DNA from: RYN-230 sp963814645
GTDB taxonomy: Bacteria > Actinomycetota > Actinomycetes > Streptosporangiales > Streptosporangiaceae
Direction: 5' to 3'
DNA: 64,000 nt
Assembly: GCA_963814645.1 (NCBI GenBank)
Contig: CAWFDX010000004.1
Location: 124,001-188,000, forward strand
Made by a program: the position numbers and the translations under genes. This document shows, piece after piece, positions 39,688-48,615 of this stretch; position 1 is the stretch's first letter; each line of letters opens with the position of its first letter. The notes below the pieces were generated by a model. It was not told the DNA's origin. It saw only the letters and a list, made by a program, of their open reading frames with translations, and searched no databases.

Positions 39688-40053
39688 ATGATGGGTACTG
39701 ACATCCGGGTCCGCCGCGTCTACGACGAGCCCTCCCCGGAGGATGGCGCTCGCGTGCTGGTGGACCGGGTATGGCCGCGAGGGATGCGCAAGGACGCCGC
39801 GCGGCTGGACGAGTGGGCGAAAGACGTCGCCCCGTCCACCGAGCTAAGGACCTGGTACCACCACGACCCGGTCAAGTTCGACGAATTCCGCCGCCGCTAC
39901 ACCGCCGAACTGGCCGAGCCCGGCGCGCGGGAAGCCCTCGCCCGGATCCGCGCCCTGGCAGCGGACCGGCCGGTGACGCTGCTGACCGCCACCAAGGACC
40001 TCGACCTTAGCCAGGCCGCCGTCCTCGCCGGACTGCTGCGGGAGACCGCGTAG
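39688..40053 (+). CDS. DUF488 (YeaO-like) protein
   Basis: 121 residues with the YeaO/DUF488 signature VLVDRVWPRGMRKDAARLDEW, the DVAPS-TELRTWY-H region and TLLTATKDLDLSQA. Function is unknown; members often lie near haem or stress genes. The start is ATG 39688 (ATG 39691 is also possible) with AAGGAACGAAGG upstream. It is the last gene of the plus-strand run and converges with the regulator gene. Confidence 0.8.
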   Translation: MMGTDIRVRRVYDEPSPEDGARVLVDRVWPRGMRKDAARLDEWAKDVAPSTELRTWYHHDPVKFDEFRRRYTAELAEPGAREALARIRALAADRPVTLLTATKDLDLSQAAVLAGLLRETA

Positions 40054-40074
40054 CCGCGTGGTACCGGCGGGCTA
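40051..40074. terminator. Possible bidirectional hairpin between convergent stops
   Basis: TAGCC (40051-40055) pairs with GGCTA (40070-40074); both arms contain the stop codons of the converging DUF488 and regulator genes. The stem is short (5 bp) and lacks a T-run, so the call is weak. Confidence 0.3.
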
Positions 40075-40794
40075 CCGCGCCCCGGCCGCGGCCGGCTGGC
40101 CCTCGCCGGGATCGTCGCGTGCGGTCAGGCGGGCTACGCACAGGCTGGGCTCCACGAAAGGATCCAGCCGGTCGGCGGTGACCGGCGCCCGCATCCGGGC
40201 CAGCGCCCCTCGCATCAGCCCCAGATGCAGCGCGCAGATGACGTTCTGGTGCTGCTGGGCCACCTCGCGGAACGGGCACTGGCGCAGGCACAGCCGGTAC
40301 CGCCCGCCGCCTTCGCCGGCCTCAGGCTGCGGCGCGAAGCCCAGCTCTTCCATGATCGCGGTGAGCTTCGCGACGGCCTCCTCGGCGGTCAGCCGCTGGT
40401 AGGGCGGCGGCTGCTCGGCGAGGTAGGCACCCCACTCGCGCCCCGCCTCCTCCGCGGCCCTGCCCGGCTCCGGCATGGTCCCGGCGATCAGGCTGGTCAG
40501 CATCTCCGCCAGGAGCCGGTAGCGCCGCCGCCCAGCGGGACCGTCGGCCACCGCCCGGTAGCCGATCCTGGGCCTGCCGGGTGTCTCCCGGTCTTCGGTC
40601 TCACGCGCGGCCAGGCCCGCCTCCACCAGCGCTTCGAGGTGGAATCGTGCCGTGTTCGGGTGCAGCCCCATCCGCTGGGCGACCTCGCGGACGCCGAGCG
40701 GGCCGTCCGCGGCGCGCAGCATGTCCAGCACGTCGGCGCGGCTGCGGCCAAGCGGGGACGTGTCCTCGGGTGCGAGAAGCTGCTCTGTATCCAT
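40072..40794 (-). CDS. SufR-like winged-helix regulator with Cys cluster (copy 1)
   Basis: 240 residues. Residues about 18-80 form a winged helix (LGVREVAQRMGLHPNTARFH, LEALVEAGLAARE). The C-terminal domain holds C169, C173 (CLRQCPFREVA), C187 (VICALHLGLM) and C219, the layout of SufR-type Fe-S binding repressors. Such proteins sense iron-sulfur status, O2 or NO (family knowledge). A related regulator of the same length is at 48712-49434. ACTA and TAGT half-sites (40798-40822) flank its own start region, which may mean self-regulation (inference). Confidence 0.78.
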   Translation of the reverse strand: MDTEQLLAPEDTSPLGRSRADVLDMLRAADGPLGVREVAQRMGLHPNTARFHLEALVEAGLAARETEDRETPGRPRIGYRAVADGPAGRRRYRLLAEMLTSLIAGTMPEPGRAAEEAGREWGAYLAEQPPPYQRLTAEEAVAKLTAIMEELGFAPQPEAGEGGGRYRLCLRQCPFREVAQQHQNVICALHLGLMRGALARMRAPVTADRLDPFVEPSLCVARLTARDDPGEGQPAAAGAR

Positions 40795-40797
40795 AGG

Positions 40798-40822
40798 ACT
40801 ATTTTATATCATCATTCGTAGT
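40798..40822. promoter_or_regulatory. ACTA-N17-TAGT half-sites at regulator promoter
   Basis: ACTA at 40798-40801 and TAGT at 40819-40822 flank the AT-rich stretch TTTTATATCATCATTC just before the regulator's ATG. The CTA/TAG spacing of 17 equals that at 13269-13291. The stretch 40823-41002 shows no supportable gene. Confidence 0.4.
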
Positions 40823-41002
40823 GGAAATTAAGCGAGCAATGCGTGCGCCGGCCGGCCCTGTTGTCAGTGCTGTCGCTGCCAGCGGCGCGCATGAGCCAGG
40901 CCGTGACCGAAGCGCGCGCCCGATTCAGCGCCAGCCTTTCCCGGCAGCGTGCCAAGGTCCGAGCAGGACTGCTGCCTGCCGTGCCCGTGCTGGCACCCTT
41001 CG

Positions 41003-41761
41003 TCACGCCGCCCGGGCGATCGCCGCAAGCCGGACGCCCCGGCCCGGCGCGCTTTCGGCGGGCAGGGGCAGGCCCGGTCGCCGGCCGGCGGTGCTGGCGA
41101 GATCGGCCAGGTAGCGAAGCCCTTCGATGCCAGGCCGCACGACCCGATCCGGGCCGATGACCGCGGGGATCACCTGGCTGGGTAGCGCCAGCCATTCCTG
41201 CCGCCACTGCCGGATCCGGCGCCACCCGGCCGTGGTGAGCGGCCCGCCGTCCGGCGCGATCGTGCCGCCCGGCCGGCGCACGTTCCGGGCCAGATCCGGA
41301 TCCCGGAGCAGCAGGCTGGGGATGTCCGGGCTGGCCAGCCGGTCCGTGATGTCTTCCTGCGGCCACATCACCCCGGTGACTAGGCGGCGCACCTCGTAGG
41401 CGCTGCTCAGGTGCTGACCCTGCACCCAGATGGCACCGAATAGGCGGCGGCGCAGCTCATCGGCGACGCCGTCGCTGACCGCCTCGGCGCAGGCGGCTAC
41501 CGCCGCCTGCGTGTTGCTGATCAGGACCGGCGGCCCGGCCGGAACCTGCTCACCGGGCAGGGCCAGCGAGGCCACCTCGGCGAGTTCCCGCTCCCATGCG
41601 GCCTGGTCGCTGTCCGATCGGCTGCCGGTCACCGGCAGGCTGCGGTCATGCTCGACCGCTCGCCAGTCCACCGCGACTCCCGCCCGGGTCAGCAGGTCAC
41701 TCCGCTGGCTGGCCAGGTAGGAGTACGGGCAGTTGAAATCACCGTAAACAATCACATTCAT
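41003..41761 (-). CDS. DsbA-family thioredoxin-fold protein
   Basis: 252 residues opening NVIVYGDFNCPYSYLASQR, the DsbA/2-hydroxychromene-2-carboxylate isomerase-type thioredoxin fold, here with a single active-site Cys (CPYS). No signal peptide is visible, so it is cytoplasmic and likely a glutathione/mycothiol-type transferase or isomerase rather than a periplasmic oxidase. ATG 41761 has GGAGGAGG upstream. It is intact. It lies downstream of fdxA in the same direction with a 74-base gap. Confidence 0.75.
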   Translation of the reverse strand: MNVIVYGDFNCPYSYLASQRSDLLTRAGVAVDWRAVEHDRSLPVTGSRSDSDQAAWERELAEVASLALPGEQVPAGPPVLISNTQAAVAACAEAVSDGVADELRRRLFGAIWVQGQHLSSAYEVRRLVTGVMWPQEDITDRLASPDIPSLLLRDPDLARNVRRPGGTIAPDGGPLTTAGWRRIRQWRQEWLALPSQVIPAVIGPDRVVRPGIEGLRYLADLASTAGRRPGLPLPAESAPGRGVRLAAIARAA

Positions 41762-41835
41762 TGCGACCTCCTCCGGAACCCTCCGCGCTGCGGGCACCGG
41801 CCTGCGGGCCAGCCGCCGCGGAGTGTCTCGCTGCC

Positions 41836-42177
41836 CTATTCCTGTGGCGCCAGGGCGGCGACGAACGGAGTATCAGCGCCAACTACGCCGAGCTTGCCGG
41901 CGCCGCCAGGTGAACCGAGCGGCTCGTCACGGCCGGGGAGCGGCTCGGCGAAGAACTTCGCGTTCTCCCCGGTGTAGACCTGCCACTGCTCCGGGAGATC
42001 GTCCTCATAGAAGATCGCCTCCACCGGGCACACCGGCTCGCACGCCCCGCAGTCCACACACTCATCCGGGTGGATGTACAGCATCCGCTCACCCTCGTAG
42101 ATGCAATCCACCGGGCACTCCTCCACACACGCCCGGTCCAGCACATCCACGCATGGCTCCCCGATCACGTAGGTCAT
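41836..42177 (-). CDS. fdxA: 7Fe ferredoxin FdxA (copy 1)
   Basis: 113 residues. Cysteines 9, 17, 21, 25 and 40, 43, 46, 50 supply a [3Fe-4S] and a [4Fe-4S] cluster (CVEECPVDC, CVDCGACEPVCP). The C-terminal extension LPGRDEPLGSPGGAGKLGVV closely resembles that of mycobacterial FdxA (Rv2007c), a DosR-regulated ferredoxin (known). ATG 42177 is standard (MTYVIG). An AT-rich palindrome lies 49-64 bases upstream. A second copy is at 53079-53429. Confidence 0.9.
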   Translation of the reverse strand: MTYVIGEPCVDVLDRACVEECPVDCIYEGERMLYIHPDECVDCGACEPVCPVEAIFYEDDLPEQWQVYTGENAKFFAEPLPGRDEPLGSPGGAGKLGVVGADTPFVAALAPQE

Positions 42178-42225
42178 CCCGCATCCTCTCGTCCCGTGTG
42201 TTGGCTCCTCATTTCACACTATCTA

Positions 42226-42241
42226 TATTGTAAAAACAATA
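42226..42241. promoter_or_regulatory. TATTGT-N4-ACAATA palindrome before fdxA
   Basis: A perfect 6-bp inverted repeat with an AAAA spacer, in the AT-rich stretch CACTATCTATATTGTAAAAA (42217-42236). It is about 50-65 bases upstream of the minus-strand fdxA start. The outer CACTA and ATAG add a larger partial dyad. Confidence 0.5.
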
Positions 42242-42315
42242 GCATATCGTCCGTCTGGGATGAGCGCAGGGGAGGATGACGTTCGTAAGATCACCCTTCC
42301 CGGCCGCCCGGAGCC

Positions 42316-42700
42316 GTGCGTCCTATCCAGAGCAACCCTGCGACCTGCCGCACCCTCGGCGGCCTGCGCCTGGCCGCGACGCCCGATGCCCCACCCGAGC
42401 GTGCCGTGGTCCTGGTCCACGCCGGCGTCACCCGCGAGGAAGGCGGCTTCTTCACGCGGCTCGCGGCTGGGCTCGGTGAGGCTGGCGTGGCGTCCCTGCG
42501 TCCGACCTGCGCGGCCACGGCGAGAGCGAAGGGTGGCAGAAGAGCTGGCGCTTGTCACGATCCTCAACGACGTTCGCGTGGCGTTGGCCCATGTCCCGAG
42601 ATGTGGCCGCCGTCCGGGCGGCGGGGCGGCCAGTGCCGTCTCCGGTGGGGCCAGGAGCGTCAGCAGGCGCGGAACATCCGGTAGGCGATCCCCAGGGTGG
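42316..42700 (+). pseudogene. Alpha/beta hydrolase remnant
   Basis: The frame from about 42340 reads LAATPDAPPERAVVLVHAGV, TREEGGFFTRLAAGLGEAGV and ASLRP, the first half of an alpha/beta hydrolase. After a frame shift near 42505 comes LRGHGESEG, and then ELALVTILNDVRVALAHV. No nucleophile Gly-x-Ser-x-Gly motif or later core follows. The rest of the gene is missing, so it is a truncated relic. The stretch 42701-42950 holds no gene I can support. Confidence 0.5.
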
Positions 42701-42850
42701 CGGGATCTTCTGCGCCCAGTCCGGCACGTGCGTCCCTCGGGCAGACTCCCGGGCGATCATGCGCCGACGCTCGCAGCGTGGACTTCTACGGGCTGTGGCA
42801 CATTTTCGCGGTGGCCAGCCACTGAGCCCGACTCGATGGCCCGTGGGCTG

Positions 42851-42886
42851 ACCGGGGGCAGGACGGGGGCAGGACGGGGGGCAGGA
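42851..42886. repeat. Short tandem repeat GGGGGCAGGAC
   Basis: Three successive near-identical 11-bp units (GGGGGCAGGAC) in the non-coding stretch before the DUF59 promoter. Likely a simple-sequence repeat without clear function; the G-runs may be unreliable. Confidence 0.5.
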
Positions 42887-42952
42887 GCGGCCGCCCCGGC
42901 GCACTGCGGCGTGGGCCCAGCCGCCTGGGATCGTACATATCTCCTACCCGTA

Positions 42953-42980
42953 CTTGTTTTTACTGGCAAAAATTGGCAGT
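42953..42980 (+). promoter_or_regulatory. AT-rich promoter element shared with 50614-50641
   Basis: CTTGTTTTTACT followed 20 bases from its start by TTGGCA. The same two blocks with the same spacing occur at 50614-50639 before the second DUF59 gene. Being conserved between the two copies in otherwise diverged DNA suggests a promoter or operator. Confidence 0.5.
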
Positions 42981-43137
42981 GTGGGTTGCATCCGGTGGCC
43001 GCTGCCTCTCGCATATGTCGCCACGGCGGCGCCGGCTCTGGAGTGCCCCGGCGCGGTGCCTCTGATGGGAGGTGGTCGCCGCCGGGGCACGCAGCGGCGG
43101 CCGGTCCCGGCGGGCGGGCCGCAGGAGGGAGTGACAA

Positions 43138-43525
43138 GTGGCTGCGGGCCGGGGCCGAAAATCTGCCCCGGACGACGAGTGTGGGCCGCTTGAGGTGGTC
43201 TCACTGCTCGAGGGGCAGGCCAGCGCTCAGGTGGCTGCGGGATCTGCTGCGCGAGGTCATCGACCCGGAGATCGGGGTCAACATCGTCGACCTGGGCCTG
43301 GTCTACGATGTCCGGCTGCCGGCCGATGGGGTGGTTGCAGTCCGGATGACGCTGACCACCCCTGGCTGCCCGCTGGGTGGTTACCTCGATGACGCCATCC
43401 ACGCGGTGCTGTGGGGGGCGCCCGGCGTGACCGAGGTGGATGTGCAGATCGTCTGGGACCCGCCGTGGGATCCGGACCAGATGATGACCGACCGGGCCAA
43501 GCGGCAGCTCGGGTGGTCGCGGTGA
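43138..43525 (+). CDS. DUF59 (SufT/PaaD-like) Fe-S assembly protein, frameshifted
   Basis: Copy of the gene at 50796-51182, about 128 residues. MIP18-family blocks: LLREVIDPEIGVNIVDLGLV, TTPGCPLGGYLDDAIHAVLW, EVDVQIVWDPPWDPDQMM and the C-terminal RAKRQLGWSR. An extra G near 43232 breaks the frame between GQASAQ and LRDLL. GTG 43138 follows GGAGGGAG. The stop overlaps the start of a truncated NnrS-like gene, exactly as in the intact copy. It likely helps maintain Fe-S clusters damaged by O2 or NO (family inference). Confidence 0.75.
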
Positions 43526-43760
43526 CCCGGCCCCCATTACCCGGACCGCGCCGCGGCGCCGCAGGACCCGGTGGTCCGGTGCTGATGGCAGCGGCGGTCG
43601 TATGCCTGCCGGCCGGGTTGTGGGCGGCGCTGATCCTGCTGGGCCTGCCGGTCCCAGCGTTGCGGACTGGCCTGGCTGACATGCACGGCCAGCTGATGAC
43701 GCTGGGCTTCCTGGGCACGTTCATCGCGCTGGAGCGGGCGGTAGCCTCGTTCCGGAAGCC
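43522..43760 (+). pseudogene. Truncated NnrS-like membrane protein (copy 1)
   Basis: Starts GTG 43522 and matches the first about 75 residues of the protein at 51179-52429: VLMAAAVVCLPAGLWAALIL, LGLPVPALRTGLADMHGQLM, TLGFLGTFIALERAVA. Similarity stops abruptly after ERAVA (about 43742), where unrelated sequence begins. The remaining about 340 residues are gone, so the duplication was cut off or deleted here. Confidence 0.75.
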
Positions 43761-44095
43761 GCGGCAGCCACCCCAGTATCGGCCGTCTTGCACGGGGCGG
43801 CTCACCGTGCCGCCCGGCGCACTGTGGCTTCACAGGGAAGGACGAAGCTGCCGCTGCCGAGGCGCATGTTCCGGCCCGGGCGTCCGGCCGGCCCCGGCCC
43901 GGCCGGCCTGACCGCTGCGATCAGGCCGGGCGCGTCCCGCAAGCTGAGACGCTGACGGCCGGGCCGGTGTGTTTCTGCTGGCATCGTGCGTTCCCTGCCC
44001 CGGTTACCCGGACGGCGACATGACGGGGATAAGTCTAGTCATCACTAGAAGAACCTGACTGCCGCCGACTCCACCCGGAGGAATCGTCTCACTCG
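43761..44095. other. Gene-free stretch with TCTAG-N6-CTAGA palindrome
   Basis: No supportable gene. It contains the break of the truncated NnrS-like copy and, near its right end, the third TCTAG-N6-CTAGA site. Confidence 0.5.
44034..44049. promoter_or_regulatory. TCTAG-N6-CTAGA palindrome, candidate operator
   Basis: Perfect arms TCTAG/CTAGA with spacer TCATCA, 47 bases before GTG 44096 of the DUF6104-type gene. Identical arms occur at 2749-2764 and 9359-9374. Confidence 0.6.
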
Positions 44096-44338
44096 GTGAG
44101 CCTGGCCAGGCAGCCGTCTGATCAGCGCACCGCCATCAGGCGGCACGGCAAGGAAGCAACCACGTACTTCACCGACCGGGGCATCGAGGAACTCGAGGAC
44201 CGCAGGGGAGAAGAGTTGGCGACGTTCGCCGCCGGGGCCGGGCATATGCGCCGGTTCGTGGACCTCAGCCCGGAACACGAGATCCCGGTCGGCTGGCTCG
44301 CGACCTGGCTGGCACGGCTGGACGGCGACGGTGACTGA
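44096..44338 (+). CDS. DUF6104-type small protein (copy 2)
   Basis: 80 residues from GTG 44096, or about 58 from the usual start position. It carries TYFTDRGIEELEDRRGEELA and FVDLSPEHEIPVGWLATWL, ARLDGDGD, as in copy 1 (14495-14676). At the family's usual start point, just after AAGGAAG, this copy has ACG (44162-44164) instead of ATG/GTG. So either translation begins upstream at GTG 44096 or the start codon has mutated. Function unknown. Confidence 0.6.
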   Translation: MSLARQPSDQRTAIRRHGKEATTYFTDRGIEELEDRRGEELATFAAGAGHMRRFVDLSPEHEIPVGWLATWLARLDGDGD

Positions 44339-44531
44339 CCGGCGCCCGCTCGCTCGCGGTCAGGCCGGACGAGGCCGGAGTTCCTGCCCGGGAACCGGAA
44401 AGGTAGCAGCCGCCCTAGCCTTGGCACCCGGCACAGCAGTTGGCCGGCATGTCCCTTGGCTGCGGTTGGCGCGTTGAGCAGGGCGATATGGGTGCGGGCC
44501 CCGGCCTGCGTGAGGCGCCATGGTGTCTGGG

Positions 44532-45645
44532 TCAGGGAGCGGTGGATGCCGTGCTCGCCGGGGCTGCCGGGGTTCCGCGTCCGGGGGTGCCTGGCCGGCG
44601 GGCGAGCCGGGTGAGGAACGTGGCGGCCACGGCCGCCCAGGCGGCGACGGCTACCCAGAGCATGGGCTGGCTGAGGGGTTCCATGAAGCTGAGATGGGCA
44701 ACCTTCCCGAACGATAGCGTGGCCACGCTGTACATGCCGAGCGGGAAGATCACGCTCCATAGTGTCGGCTCGTAGCTGAGCGGCCAGTGGCGCCGGACGT
44801 GCCGCCACGGGCCGAGCACGATGAGCAGCGGGATCCACCACGTGCCGAACGCCCACAGCGCGAAGGAGAATCCCTCGACGAATCCGGCCGTCGCCCGGAT
44901 GACGGGGAGCCCGGCCGGGAGGCTCAGGATCCTCGCGCCCGCCAGCACGCTGATCGCCGTGGCGCCCATCAGGATCCAGTAGGGCGGCCCGAGGGTGGCC
45001 GGGGTCACCGGGACCGTCAGCCACCGCAGCAAGATCAGCGAGACGAGTAGCAGGTACAGCATCAGCCCGATGCTCCACAGGCCGGTGGCGAAGGTGGCCA
45101 GCAGCACCGATTGCGACGGCCACGCCGGTACGAGGAACGAGGCTGCGGCCGGCAGGGACTGCGTGCCGGCCACCCACAGCAGCCAGGCGCCGTTAACACC
45201 GCCCAGGACCGAATCCCGCCCACGGGTGAGCAGCAGGCTGCCCGGCACGCCGTACGTCTGCAGCACCCAGACAACCGCGGCCAGGCCGGCCAGGACCGCA
45301 GTGGCCAGCGGATGACCCGCAGCGGCGAGCCGTACCCCGAGCACGCCGGTACCGGCCGTGATCGTGAAGAAGCCGAAGACCCGGTCCGGCGCCCGGATGT
45401 CAGCCGCCACGCTGGAGCGGAACACGGCCAGCCGGGCCGCCAGTGCCGCGCTGAGCACGACGAGCCCGGCCGCCGCGGTGGCGAGCAGCGCGCGCGACAG
45501 CCGGGACGGTCCCAGCAGGAACGTCCCCGTCGAGATGATGCCCGTGGCGATCACGAACGCGAAGTAGCCAGGGTGGAGGTCCCTGATTGCGGCAGCCGTG
45601 CGGTGCGTGGATGGTGCCTGCCCGCCCAGCGCCGGTGTCTGTCAT
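44532..45645 (-). CDS. TehA/SLAC1-family (TDT) transporter, frameshifted
   Basis: About 370 residues with ten transmembrane helices. The N-terminal RDLHPGYFAFVIATGIIST and later VFGFFTITAGTGVLGVRLAA fit tellurite-resistance / C4-dicarboxylate transporter (TDT) proteins. SLAC1/TehA relatives pass anions such as nitrate, sulfite or dicarboxylates. The ATG at 45645 (MTDTGA) is in a different frame from the body, with one base off near 45630. No helix appears to be missing. It lies between the second CopD and DUF6104 genes. Confidence 0.75.
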
Positions 45646-45800
45646 CGAGACCCGTCGTTCCCCAGATTCATTGATCTGCTCGCTGTCTCCTGCCGCGGTC
45701 CGGCCTTCCCTGGTGCGCCTTGACCGGCTCCCGTCTGCTCCAGCTAGTTCCTTCCCGCCGCCACCGCAGACGGCCCCGTGCGGGCCTGTCCGGGCCCGCG

Positions 45801-46208
45801 TCAGCCCGCCAGCAGGACGCCGAGAAACAGCGCGGCCAGGGCGCTGACCCCGGTCAGGGCACCGAAAACCGCCAGGCCTACCGTGCTGCGGGCCCGCGCG
45901 TGCAGCGCCGCGGTAACACCGGAGACACCCACGACGACGAGCTTGACGATCAGCGTGACCCGGTAGCTGGAATCATGGCTCACCTCGCCGCGGACGGCGG
46001 CGATGTTCCACACCCCGGTGACTATCAGCACGGCGAAAGCAGCCCAGGCCACCTGGTTGAAGCGGCGGGCGGCAGCACGCGGCACCTCGGTGCCGAACCG
46101 GCGCAGCACCGGGACCAGCGCGGCCAGGGTCAGCTGGCCGCCCACCCAGATGGTGGCCGCGAGCACATGCAAGAACAACCGGACCGTATCCCAGCTGACG
46201 GCGAGCAT
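45801..46208 (-). CDS. CopD-domain integral membrane protein (copy 2)
   Basis: 135 residues, four helices. It matches the copy at 13373-13774 almost throughout (MLAVSWDTVRLFLHVLAAT, WVGGQLTLAALVPVLRR, ALHARARST). It has a short insertion in the middle (RGEVSHDSSYR). ATG 46208 gives the same N-terminus as copy 1; ATG 46220 lies directly after AGGAGGG. It is intact. A perfect TTCCTG-N7-CAGGAA repeat in an AT-rich island lies about 115 bases upstream. Confidence 0.75.
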   Translation of the reverse strand: MLAVSWDTVRLFLHVLAATIWVGGQLTLAALVPVLRRFGTEVPRAAARRFNQVAWAAFAVLIVTGVWNIAAVRGEVSHDSSYRVTLIVKLVVVGVSGVTAALHARARSTVGLAVFGALTGVSALAALFLGVLLAG

Positions 46209-46323
46209 CCTGGCGGTCATCCCTCCTGCCCCGGCCGGGCAGGCAGCGCATCGTGCCCGGTTCACGGTGCCGGGGTCCGATCCCGCGAGAACCGCCCGGC
46301 CTACCGTCACGGTTTATATCAAT

Positions 46324-46342
46324 TTCCTGGTGAAAACAGGAA
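46324..46342. promoter_or_regulatory. TTCCTG-N7-CAGGAA inverted repeat before CopD copy 2
   Basis: A perfect 6-bp inverted repeat next to TTTATATCAAT (46313-46323), an AT-rich island in the gap between copD (minus strand) and moeA. It probably belongs to the CopD promoter. Confidence 0.4.
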
Positions 46343-46469
46343 CCGGCCTGAGATCAGCGGGTAGCCGGAGCATCTGCGCGCCGCCCAGCGGCGGGTAAGC
46401 CCTCCGGATCCATCAGGTATCCGCGCCGCATCCGCGTCCCGGCCGCGAGGGCGCACGCACTAGCCGTGC

Positions 46470-47811
46470 TCACGAAGGAGTGATCGCACCATCTGGCCCA
46501 AGGCCTTCGGTGTCGAGGAGCAGCACATCGACACGCCCGCCGGCCCGGACGCCGTCGCCGTCAGGCAGCAGGGCGAGGGCATTGGCCTGGGCCATGGCCC
46601 GCAGCATGTGCGATTCCTGGCCGCCCGACAATCGCACCCGCAGTACTCCGCCAGGCCCGGTCCGGGCCGTCACCCGGGCCAGATGGAGCTTGGGCCCGGG
46701 CCGGCGGGGCAGGACCGTCCCCGCGATCGCGGTGATCCGCGGCCGGTCGAGCACTGGGCAGCCGGCCATGGCCCGCAGCGCGGGCCGGACGTACAGCTCG
46801 TAAGTGACCAGAGCGGCGACCGGGTTCCCCGCCAGCCCGAAGACCGGGACGCGCTGCCCGCCGAGCAGTGCGAAGGCGACATGCTGGCCGGGCTTCACGG
46901 CGACCCGCAGCGAGCGCATCGTCGCGCCGCCCAGCTTCTGCAGGCAGCCTTCAGCACGTCGTGATCACCCACGCTCACCCCGCCGCTGGCCACGATGGCA
47001 TCACACCGCGACGCGCCAGCCTCCAGCAGGCCCGCAAGGCTATCCTGGTCATCCGCGCCGGTGCCGAGATCTACGCTGCGGAAACCGCCGGATCCGAGCT
47101 GGGCCAGCAGTGCCGGGCGATTGGCGTCACGGATCTTCCCCGGGGCCAGGGCATCACCCCGCCCGGCGAGTTCGCTGCCGGCCGACAGGACGCCCACCCT
47201 GGGGCGCGGGCAGGCCAGCAGCGACTGGATGCCAAGGCTCGCGAGCACCCCGATATGCGCAGGCCGCAGCTGGGTGCCTGACGAGAAGACCTCGCTGCCA
47301 GCGGCGATGTCCTCACCGGGATAGCGCACGTTCGTGCCGGGGCGGACCGCGGTCTCGATCAGGACGGCTGAACCGCCGCCGCCAACGTGCACGTGCTCGA
47401 CCATGCACACCGCGTCAGCGCCGGGCGGCAGCGGCGCACCAGTCATGATCCGGACCACCGCGCCGCGGGCCAGGGCGGCCCCGGCTCGCCGCCGGCTGCC
47501 ACGGTCCCGGTCACGCGCAGGCGGACCGGGGCATCAGCCACGTCAGCAGCCCTGACGGCGTAGCCATCCACCGCGGAATTGGCGAACCGCGGCACCGCCT
47601 CGGCGGCCAGCACCGTCTCAGCCAGCACCTGCCCGGCGGCGTCGCCGATGGCGATACGCTGCGGCGCGAGCGGCACGATCCTGGCCAGGACGAGATGACG
47701 TGCCTCAGCCACGGAGATCGCCGCAGGCCCGGTCTGGCCCTCCAGCCGCTCGCCATCCGGCGGACCGGCCGGCGAGCACTGATCGCTGCGTGGCATCCCT
47801 CCCGCCGTCAT
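46470..47811 (-). CDS. moeA: Molybdopterin molybdenumtransferase, frameshifted
   Basis: Inserts molybdate into adenylylated molybdopterin to finish molybdenum cofactor. About 446 residues in three frame pieces: EAVPRFANSAVDGYAVRAAD, then RIMTGAPLPPGADAVCMVEH, VGVLSAGSELAG and VASGGVSVGDHDVLK, then VPVFGLAGNPVAALVTYELY. Breaks lie near 47475 and 46925. ATG 47811 has AGAGGCAGG upstream. It suggests that molybdoenzymes (for example nitrate reductase or formate dehydrogenase) are used, but none is in the window apart from the Moco-like domain of NuoG. Confidence 0.85.
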
Positions 47812-48105
47812 GAACCTGCCTCTCGCTGTGCCAGTCTGCCTGTTCCGCCTGGCGGCGGGTGGTGCGCTCGTGCGTCCAGTGCCGTCACCTCCTGGATACT
47901 CCGCCGCCCGCAACCGGATCATCAGGGCCCAAGGTCCGGTCATGGGGCCGGCACCCCAGAACCGTGCCGGAGTTCATCTTGCATGGACGGCACGGTCAGC
48001 TCCGCCCGCCGGAGGTCCCGGGCTGTCGTGCTGGGCGACGCCCGGCGTCCTGCTGGACTGCGTACGGGACACCCCAGCGGGGCCGCCGCGGCCCGCCGCA
48101 GACGG
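47812..48105. other. Gene-free stretch upstream of moeA
   Basis: No supportable gene on either strand. GGGCCCAAGGTCCG near 47924-47937 weakly resembles a DosR-type box (about 10 of 14) and is nearly the same as GGGCCCTGGGTCCG near 50269-50282. Confidence 0.35.
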
Positions 48106-48615
48106 TCAGCTGCCGGTCGCCTCACCCTCCTTGGCGAGCCGCTGCCCGGCGGCAAGCGCGTCCCGGGGATCGATGCCTGCCCGGCCGGCTAGCCAGCAGG
48201 TAATCGGCGCGGCCTGCCGCGCCGATGAGTGCGCAGCCACGGCAGCCAGCTCAAGCAGCGCGTCCAGTTCCTCGCGGGTCGGCGGAGTAGTGCCGATCTC
48301 GGTAGCAAACCGGGCCAGCCAGTCCTGCATGTCCTGCCCCATGCCCTGACTGTGGCGATCTTGCGGGAGCACGGGTGACCGGGATTCGCTGGGGGCTGGC
48401 ACAGCCTCCCAGCCCTGTTGGCTGATGGTCGCGCGGGCCCGGTCGATCCGCACGCAGTGCCCGTCATGGATGGCGATCACCACCTCCGGGGGCACGTGCA
48501 CCAGGCGGTGATCAGCATGGGTGCGGGCGATGATGAATCCGGCCTGCCGCCCTGTTCCGGGCTGCACGCCCTCGACCGCTGCCCAGCCGGTGAAATCACT
48601 TGTGCACAGGTCCAT
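48106..48615 (-). CDS. PRC-barrel-like plus DUF6457 protein
   Basis: 169 residues. Residues about 8-65 (SDFTGWAAVEGVQPGTGRQA, VHVPPEVVIAI) look like a PRC-barrel-type beta domain. The C-terminal about 70 residues (MQDWLARFATEIGTTPPTRE, ARQAAPITCWLAGRAG) match DUF6457, which is often fused to or found beside MobA in molybdenum cofactor genes. With moeA next door a molybdenum role is plausible. The join of the two parts could be natural or due to an indel. Start ATG 48615 is uncertain. Confidence 0.5.
   Translation of the reverse strand: MDLCTSDFTGWAAVEGVQPGTGRQAGFIIARTHADHRLVHVPPEVVIAIHDGHCVRIDRARATISQQGWEAVPAPSESRSPVLPQDRHSQGMGQDMQDWLARFATEIGTTPPTREELDALLELAAVAAHSSARQAAPITCWLAGRAGIDPRDALAAGQRLAKEGEATGS

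Noticed and set aside
42851..42886. Tandem GGGGGCAGGAC units as a possible CRISPR or origin iteron
   Set aside because: Only three 11-bp units with no spacers of fixed length and no Rep or Cas gene nearby; simple-sequence repeat is the simpler reading.
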